From: Bacteroidaceae bacterium
GTDB taxonomy: Bacteria > Bacteroidota > Bacteroidia > Bacteroidales > Bacteroidaceae
Reading direction: 5' to 3'
Assembly: GCA_900770655.1 (NCBI GenBank)
Contig: CAAGLA010000018.1
Coordinates: 1-20,385 of the forward strand
Length of the DNA stretch: 20,385 nucleotides
Part shown: in pieces, positions 15,457 through 20,385 of the stretch
Layout of the letters: each line of letters starts with the position of its first letter
Position numbering within the stretch: the stretch's first letter is position 1
Notes under the pieces: generated by a model
The model's database searches: none
What the model was told of the DNA's origin: nothing
Seen by the model: only the letters and a program-made list of their open reading frames with translations
Translations under genes and position numbers: made by a program

Positions 15457-15970
15457 CGTGGTATACAGGATACGGCAACGTAACTTTGAATCTGCACCTT
15501 GCCCTTTCTGTGAGGGCAAGAAGAGGAGTGTTTCTGCCCTTGACTGCAAGTCAACGGTGCGGTTGCACCATTTTACATACGCGCAAGTTCTTGAACTGGA
15601 TATACCAATGTGCCGTAAATGTGCCGAAAGGGTGGCTCCAGTGCATCATCTGTCGGCGGTTGGGGCTGTTATAGGTGGCATTTCCGGGTTCTTGTTTATG
15701 GTAAATGTAAGTCTCTTTTATGCCATTCTCTTTACTCTGTTGATGGCAGTATTGGCTTACCTGCTTACCCGTATAATCCTGCAATGGGCCTTTACGGTCG
15801 TTTACAGGCAACAGAACAGAGTGTATGGCGTCTATAGAACCATAACAGAAAAGTATGGCTGGACAACAGTCGTGCCCGACGATATTGATTACAGCAAGGC
15901 CCCGTCGGTTCAGGAGTTTGAAAAGATGATGAGCGGGTTGCTCGCTGAATGTGATTGTGAATATATATAA
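15443..15970 (+). CDS. Uncharacterised membrane protein with N-terminal zinc-ribbon-like CxxC pairs
   Basis: This 175-residue protein is not recognised by name. It has two CxxC pairs, C20-P-F-C23 and C57-R-K-C60, spaced as in a four-Cys zinc ribbon, with HH at 42-43 between them. Two membrane helices (about 67-86 and 89-109) follow, then a tail (about 115-175) ending in CDCEYI. The frame is open from 15392, but ATG 15443 is preferred because it gives a compact start and overlaps the upstream gene by only 14 bases. Topology is likely N-in with the ribbon in the cytoplasm. Co-occurrence with the gene at 14908 suggests a two-part membrane unit; function is unknown. Confidence 0.65.
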   Translation: MKPNNVVYRIRQRNFESAPCPFCEGKKRSVSALDCKSTVRLHHFTYAQVLELDIPMCRKCAERVAPVHHLSAVGAVIGGISGFLFMVNVSLFYAILFTLLMAVLAYLLTRIILQWAFTVVYRQQNRVYGVYRTITEKYGWTTVVPDDIDYSKAPSVQEFEKMMSGLLAECDCEYI

Positions 15971-15990
15971 GAAACAGATATAGAAATTAG

Positions 15991-16009
15991 GGCACACGCC
16001 GTTTGTGCC
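15991..16009 (+). other. Small hairpin before ispD
   Basis: GGCACA (15991-15996) pairs with TGTGCC (16004-16009) across a 7-base loop in the 52-base gap between the preceding gene and ispD. There is no T-run after it, so a terminator is unlikely; it may be incidental. Confidence 0.3.
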
Positions 16010-16022
16010 GCAAATATAAATT

Positions 16023-16721
16023 ATGAAGAAATACATTATTGTTGTTGCCGGAGGTAAAGGCACCCGTATGGGTGGAGAAATGCCAAAACAGTTCCAGTTG
16101 CTTGGTGGCAAGCCGGTAGTTATGGTAACCCTTGAGCGTCTCTACTCAATAGACCCATCTATGCAACTTATTCTGGTTCTGCCGGCCGAACATATTGAAC
16201 TTTGGAAAGAACTGTGCCGCGAGTATGAATTTGCCGTGCCGCTTATTCTCACTCAGGGCGGTTCTACACGTTTCCATTCTGTACAGAATGGATTGGCGCA
16301 GGTAGACGATATAGACGATGCTCTGGTGGCCGTACACGACGGTGTGCGCCCGTTTGTTTCGCCCCGTGTGCTCGAAGAGTGTTTCCGTGAAGCGTGGGTG
16401 AACGGTGCTGCTATTCCAATGATAGATGTTCAAGACAGCCTGCGTCATATTGTTGGCGGCAATGGCGCATCGGAAGTTGTTCCGCGTGACCGTTACCGCC
16501 TTGTACAAACCCCGCAGGTCTTTAAGCTCTCTCTTCTGCGCCGTGCATACGAGCAACGTTTTGTGGAGAGCTTTACCGATGATGCTTCGGTTGTAGAGGC
16601 TCTTGGTGAGCAGGTTGTGGGTGTTGAGGGCAACCGCGAGAATATAAAGCTCACAACTCCGTTCGACCTTATGATAGCCAAGACACTTATAGAATGCTGG
16701 ATACCACAACAAGGAATGTAA
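16023..16721 (+). CDS. ispD: 2-C-methyl-D-erythritol 4-phosphate cytidylyltransferase
   Basis: A 232-residue enzyme that joins MEP to CTP to form CDP-methylerythritol in the MEP isoprenoid pathway. The N-terminal nucleotide loop VVAGGKGTRMG (residues 7-17) is followed by PKQF. VHDGVRPFV includes Asp106, the same position as the E. coli active-site Asp106. The C-terminal segment GNRENIKLTTPFDL is typical of the family. Length is normal. It overlaps recG by 28 bases in another frame, implying co-translation. Confidence 0.95.
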   Translation: MKKYIIVVAGGKGTRMGGEMPKQFQLLGGKPVVMVTLERLYSIDPSMQLILVLPAEHIELWKELCREYEFAVPLILTQGGSTRFHSVQNGLAQVDDIDDALVAVHDGVRPFVSPRVLEECFREAWVNGAAIPMIDVQDSLRHIVGGNGASEVVPRDRYRLVQTPQVFKLSLLRRAYEQRFVESFTDDASVVEALGEQVVGVEGNRENIKLTTPFDLMIAKTLIECWIPQQGM

Positions 16722-18793
16722 AGTATCTGCCCGGTGTCGGTGAACAGCGTGCAGCATTGCTTGGCCGGGAGTTGAATATCCATTCCCTAAATGATTTGTT
16801 GTACTATTTCCCGTACAAATACATAGACCGTAGCCGTGTCTTCAAGGTGTCGGAACTGACAAGCACGTTACAGCACGTGCAGATAGTGGGAGAGATACGC
16901 TCGTTCGAAGAGCTTGGCGAGGGTGCCGGCCGCCGCTTGGTGGCCCACTTTACCGACGGTACCGCCTTTGTAGACCTCGTGTGGTTCCGCGGAATAAAGT
17001 TTGTGAAGAACAGACTTAAGCTCGACACGCGCTATGTGGTGTTCGGCAAGCCCTCTATTTTCAATGGGAGGGTGAATATAGCACACCCCGACATTGACGA
17101 TGCAGCTCTGCTGAAACTCGACAATATGGGCTTGCAGCCCTACTATAACACTACCGAAAAGATGAAACGCAGCGGGCTTAACTCCAATGCTATGGCCAAG
17201 CTCGTTCAGAATCTCTTTCAAATTTACAACGCGCCTATCCCCGAAACCTTGTCGGGCGATATAATAAAGAAACACGGCCTTATGTCGCTCGACGCGGCTT
17301 TGCATACCATTCATTTCCCAAAGAATCTGCAGGAGCTTCAGAAGGCTCAGTATCGCTTGAAGTTTGAGGAACTCTTCTATATCCAGCTGAATATACTTCA
17401 TTATGCCAAAGACAGGCAGCAACGTTACGTAGGGCATCGCTTTGCAAAGGTCGGTGAAATGTTCAACCGTTTCTATAGAGAGAATCTGCCGTTTGAGCTC
17501 ACCGGCGCACAGAAGCGTGTCGTTAGGGAAATTCGTGCCGATGTAAACAGCAATTGCCAGATGAACCGTCTGTTGCAAGGCGATGTGGGCAGCGGAAAAA
17601 CTCTTGTAGCCCTTCTCTCAATGCTGCTTGCCAAAGATAATGATTATCAGGCCTCACTGCTTGTGCCCACAGAGATTCTTGCAGAACAGCACTATGCTAC
17701 TCTCAAACGTATGCTGGGCAGTTTGCCGGTTAGGGTAGAACTGCTTACCGGCAGCACCAAGCAGAAAGAGCGTGTCGCTCTATTTGAAGCACTTGCTGCG
17801 GGCGAGGTAGATATCCTTGTGGGTACGCACGCTATTCTCGAAGACAACGTGGTATTCAGCAATCTTGGCCTTGTTGTAATAGACGAGCAGCACCGTTTCG
17901 GTGTGGTGCAGCGTGCGAAAATGTGGGCCAAGAACAATATCCCGCCTCACGTGCTGGTGATGACGGCAACTCCTATTCCCCGTACTCTTGCAATGACCCT
18001 CTACGGCGACCTCGATGTCTCCGTAATAGACGAGTTGCCACCGGGGCGTAAACCGATAACCACAACGCATATCTTCCGCAGCCGTGCCGAATCAATGTAT
18101 AGTTTTATAAAAAAACAGTTGCAGGAGGGGCGTCAGGCCTATATTGTATATCCTTTGATTAGCGAAAGTGAGAAACTAGACCTGAAGAACCTCGAAGAGG
18201 GTTACAAACAACTGTGCAGTATATTTTGCGACTACAAGCTCAGCAAGCTTCACGGCAAGATGAAACCGAAAGAAAAAGATGAAGAGATGCGTCGTTTTGC
18301 TTCGGGTGAAACTCAACTGCTTGTCTCAACAACTGTCATAGAGGTTGGTGTCGATGTTCCCAATGCGTCGGTAATGGTAATTGAGAATGCCGAGCGTTTC
18401 GGTCTCTCGCAGCTCCACCAATTGCGTGGCCGGGTTGGGCGTGGCGCGTCGCAGTCCTACTGCCTGCTTGTCACCGATTACAAGCTCTCCGAAGATACCC
18501 GCAAGCGAATGGAGATTATGACAACCAGCAATGACGGCTTTGAAATAGCTGAAGCCGACCTCAAGCTCCGTGGTCCGGGCGATATGGAGGGTACACAGCA
18601 GAGCGGTATTGCATTTGACCTTAAAATAGCGAATCTTGCGCGTGACGAACAGTTGTTGCAGTATGTACGGGAAGTGGCACGTAATGTCATTGCTGCCGAC
18701 CCTGACTGCAATTCTCCGGAGTACAGCATTGTGTGGAAGCGTCTACACTATATAAAGAAGGCGCACAACTGGAACTGGGGCGCAATATCCTAA
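16694..18793 (+). CDS. recG: ATP-dependent DNA helicase RecG
   Basis: A 699-residue branch-migration helicase that remodels stalled forks and Holliday junctions. An N-terminal wedge/OB domain (about 1-245) is followed by the helicase core: Walker A GDVGSGKT at 296-303, DEQH box at 397-400 within the RecG-type VVIDEQHRFG, motif III TATPIPRT, and motif VI QLRGRVGRG. A TRG-type C-terminal region is present (GMEG.../LRGPGDMEGTQQSG). The start ATG 16694 inside ispD gives LPGVGEQRAALLGR, the conserved helix-hairpin-like start, so the overlap is genuine. About 180 bases separate the stop from ndk, with no clear hairpin terminator. Confidence 0.96.
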   Translation: MLDTTTRNVKYLPGVGEQRAALLGRELNIHSLNDLLYYFPYKYIDRSRVFKVSELTSTLQHVQIVGEIRSFEELGEGAGRRLVAHFTDGTAFVDLVWFRGIKFVKNRLKLDTRYVVFGKPSIFNGRVNIAHPDIDDAALLKLDNMGLQPYYNTTEKMKRSGLNSNAMAKLVQNLFQIYNAPIPETLSGDIIKKHGLMSLDAALHTIHFPKNLQELQKAQYRLKFEELFYIQLNILHYAKDRQQRYVGHRFAKVGEMFNRFYRENLPFELTGAQKRVVREIRADVNSNCQMNRLLQGDVGSGKTLVALLSMLLAKDNDYQASLLVPTEILAEQHYATLKRMLGSLPVRVELLTGSTKQKERVALFEALAAGEVDILVGTHAILEDNVVFSNLGLVVIDEQHRFGVVQRAKMWAKNNIPPHVLVMTATPIPRTLAMTLYGDLDVSVIDELPPGRKPITTTHIFRSRAESMYSFIKKQLQEGRQAYIVYPLISESEKLDLKNLEEGYKQLCSIFCDYKLSKLHGKMKPKEKDEEMRRFASGETQLLVSTTVIEVGVDVPNASVMVIENAERFGLSQLHQLRGRVGRGASQSYCLLVTDYKLSEDTRKRMEIMTTSNDGFEIAEADLKLRGPGDMEGTQQSGIAFDLKIANLARDEQLLQYVREVARNVIAADPDCNSPEYSIVWKRLHYIKKAHNWNWGAIS

Positions 18794-18856
18794 TCCTTTT
18801 TTACTCTCTTTGCAGCCTGTTTTGAACACTTTTGCAAACTTAACCGTTTAATGTTC

Positions 18857-18885
18857 TTGTCTATAGTATTTTTTTGCTATCTTTG
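18857..18885 (+). promoter_or_regulatory. Promoter for ndk (TTG ... TATCTTTG)
   Basis: TATCTTTG (18878-18885) matches the -7 consensus TAnnTTTG, with TTG at 18857-18859 lying 18 bases upstream, close to the usual 19-21 base spacing. The leader before ATG 18977 is about 85 bases. Confidence 0.6.
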
Positions 18886-18922
18886 CGCGGCTGTTCCCAA
18901 AGGAGTAGCTTCTATTTGTTCC

Positions 18923-18940
18923 TGTCCTGTTTAAAGGACA
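18923..18940 (+). other. Hairpin in ndk leader
   Basis: TGTCCT (18923-18928) pairs with AGGACA (18935-18940) across a 6-base loop (GTTTAA). It lies in the ndk leader about 36 bases before the ATG. No riboswitch family is recognised; a regulatory role is possible but unsupported. Confidence 0.3.
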
Positions 18941-18976
18941 AGGTTCAAGGGTTGGATTTCAAACTTATAACTATTT

Positions 18977-19450
18977 ATGGAAAGAACACTTATCTTGGTT
19001 AAGCCCAATGCCATTCAGCGTGGTCTTGTGGGTGATATCATTACACGTTTCGAACGTAAAGGTCTTCGGTTCGTAGCCATTAAGATGATGTTTATGACCG
19101 ACGAAATTGTAAACGAACATTATGCGCACCTAAAGGAGCGTCCATTCTTCCCCTATCTGAAGGCATCTATGCAGGCAGCTCCTGTAATAGCTTGCGTTGT
19201 AGAGGGTGCCGAAGCAGTTGACACAGTACGCCTGCTTGTGGGTGCAACAAACTCCCGCAAGGCTCAGCCCGGCACTATCCGTGGCGATTTCTCAATGAGC
19301 GGTGAGCAGAACGTTGTACACGCATCGGACTCAGTGGAGAATGCGCTTGTTGAAATAGAGCGTTTCTTCAAGCCCAGCGAGTTGTTCGATTACGAATCGG
19401 CAGTTACAAAATTTGAATATGGCGGTGAGGAGAGCCAGAAATTTAAATAA
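18977..19450 (+). CDS. ndk: Nucleoside diphosphate kinase
   Basis: A 157-residue enzyme that balances (d)NTP pools by transferring the gamma phosphate from ATP through a phospho-His. The N-terminus ERTLILVKPNAIQRGLVG and the signature around His115 (GEQNVVHASDSVENA) are visible; the usual motif is NxxHxSDS. RGDFS precedes it. The protein is slightly longer than the common 140-143 residue bacterial form, with an extended middle (KERPFFPYL). It has its own promoter and is followed 3 bases after its stop by the M23 peptidase, so the two are probably co-transcribed. Confidence 0.95.
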   Translation: MERTLILVKPNAIQRGLVGDIITRFERKGLRFVAIKMMFMTDEIVNEHYAHLKERPFFPYLKASMQAAPVIACVVEGAEAVDTVRLLVGATNSRKAQPGTIRGDFSMSGEQNVVHASDSVENALVEIERFFKPSELFDYESAVTKFEYGGEESQKFK

Positions 19451-19453
19451 GAG

Positions 19454-20320
19454 GTGAAAAATATATTCAAGAAAATTTTTGTCCTTGCGGTAGTTTCGGC
19501 TGCGTCAGCCGGCGTCAAGGCGCAGGATATGTTGGCCGATGCGGTGAACCTGCACGAGCAGATGACAATGGTAGACTCCATTGCAGTCCGTAATATGTTG
19601 CTTAATGAGGCATTTATATACCCTGCAGAGGATATGTACCCCACTTGGACCAACAGCGGTATACACTACACGGCTACTTTGCCCGATTCGTTCCGCATTG
19701 ACCTTCGTGGCTTTGTAATGCCTACCACTAATACCAGAATTACCGATATCTTCGGCTATCGTCCGCGTCGCCGCCGTGTTCATCACGGTCTCGATATAAA
19801 AGTGCAGACAGGTGATACCATTTATGCCGCTTTCGATGGCAAGGTACGCATTACCAACTTCCAGCGCAGGGGCTATGGCCACTATGTTGTAATACGCCAC
19901 GGAAATGGAATAGAGACTCTTTATGCTCACCTTTCAAAGAAATTTGTTGCCGAAGATGAGTATGTGAAGGCAGGTGACCCAATAGGCTTGGGTGGCAATA
20001 CAGGCCGCTCAACAGGTTCACATCTGCATTTCGAAACAATTCTTATGGGCAAGCCAATAGACCCGGCTCTTCTCTTCGATTTCCCTAATCAGGATGTCAC
20101 CGGCGACTTTTATGTATACCGTAAACCCGGCAGCCGTTATGTAGAAGGCGGTGAGGAGCGCGTAGCCGGTCCGGAACCTAAATACTACCGTGTTAAACGA
20201 GGCGATACAATAAGCAGAATAGCAAGGCGTCACGGTGTATCGCAGAGTTCTATCCTAAGACTTAACGGCTTGACATCGCGTTCAGTGATTCGTCCCGGGC
20301 AGAATTTGCGCATACAGTAA
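19454..20320 (+). CDS. Secreted M23 (LytM-type) peptidase with C-terminal LysM domain
   Basis: From a GTG start the protein is 288 residues: a signal peptide (about 1-23, with VKA before the likely cut), a spacer (about 24-95), the M23 domain (about 96-205) and a LysM repeat (about 240-288) containing YRVKRGDTISRIARRHGVS. Zinc and catalytic residues are present: His110 and Asp114 in HHGLD, YAHLS, and His190/His192 in HLHFE. It is therefore likely an active metallo-endopeptidase, cutting peptidoglycan cross-bridges or septal wall during growth and division, and held to the wall by LysM. The GTG start at 19454 is preferred because it supplies a full signal peptide; GAGG overlaps it, so spacing is poor. 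No ATG supplies a signal peptide. Confidence 0.9.
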   Translation: MKNIFKKIFVLAVVSAASAGVKAQDMLADAVNLHEQMTMVDSIAVRNMLLNEAFIYPAEDMYPTWTNSGIHYTATLPDSFRIDLRGFVMPTTNTRITDIFGYRPRRRRVHHGLDIKVQTGDTIYAAFDGKVRITNFQRRGYGHYVVIRHGNGIETLYAHLSKKFVAEDEYVKAGDPIGLGGNTGRSTGSHLHFETILMGKPIDPALLFDFPNQDVTGDFYVYRKPGSRYVEGGEERVAGPEPKYYRVKRGDTISRIARRHGVSQSSILRLNGLTSRSVIRPGQNLRIQ

Positions 20321-20342
20321 TAAGTTTTTTATAGTGAATAAA

Positions 20343-20378
20343 CAAAACGGGGTTGCTGAATTCAGCAACCCCGTTTTG
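20343..20378 (+). terminator. Perfect palindromic terminator after the M23 peptidase
   Basis: A 36-base perfect palindrome (18-base arms around GAATTC, G/C-rich core, four A on the left and four T on the right) lies 22 bases after the stop. It fits an intrinsic terminator usable on both strands. Confidence 0.78.
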
Positions 20379-20385
20379 AGATCGG

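Noticed and set aside
14908..15970. The overlapping small genes as a toxin-antitoxin pair
   Set aside because: Both are long two-helix membrane proteins, with no DNA-binding or nuclease motif, set within a housekeeping run.

Overview
The window looks like a chromosomal segment of a Bacteroidales bacterium (Bacteroidota). The evidence is the gene families and their order (nadK divergent from pdxJ-exbB-exbD-tonB, WG-repeat lipoprotein, MsbA-like exporter), Bacteroidota-type promoter elements (TAnnTTTG) at several gene starts, poor Shine-Dalgarno sequences with AT-rich leaders, and lipoprotein signals. There are no rRNA, tRNA, CRISPR, transposase or phage genes. The species cannot be named from the sequence alone.

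Layout. Positions 1-465 hold no convincing gene but contain two nested inverted-repeat structures (11-62 and 70-191), then an AT-rich stretch ending in a promoter element. Positions 466-9005 form one co-directional run: an MsbA-type ABC exporter, a LOG-family phosphoribohydrolase, a PfkB-family sugar kinase, a small secreted Cys/His-rich protein, then a heavy-metal RND efflux pair (a lipoprotein adaptor with a 48-residue His-rich tandem repeat, and a CusA/CzcA-like permease). A hairpin plus T-run (9024-9077) closes this run. A single-gene unit follows, a WG-repeat lipoprotein with its own promoter, facing NAD kinase across a long symmetrical bidirectional terminator (10529-10580).

From a divergent promoter region (11467-11616) nadK is read leftward and pdxJ rightward. 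pdxJ is followed closely by exbB, exbD and tonB (the proton-driven energiser for outer-membrane TonB-dependent transport), a DJ-1/PfpI protein, two unrecognised small membrane proteins that overlap each other, ispD (isoprenoid precursor synthesis) and recG (recombination/replication restart helicase). The last unit is ndk (nucleoside diphosphate kinase) with its own promoter, followed 3 bases later by a secreted M23/LysM cell-wall peptidase and a perfect 36-base palindromic terminator.

Most of the window is housekeeping or envelope physiology. The parts most worth a second look are: the metal module 3780-9005 (a Cys/His-rich secreted protein, a His-repeat adaptor, a permease in which I cannot place the CusA methionine triad, no outer-membrane channel gene nearby); the nested inverted repeats at the left edge, which may be a REP-like or MITE-like element; and the paired uncharacterised genes at 14908-15970. 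I do not see strong evidence for a wholly new system.
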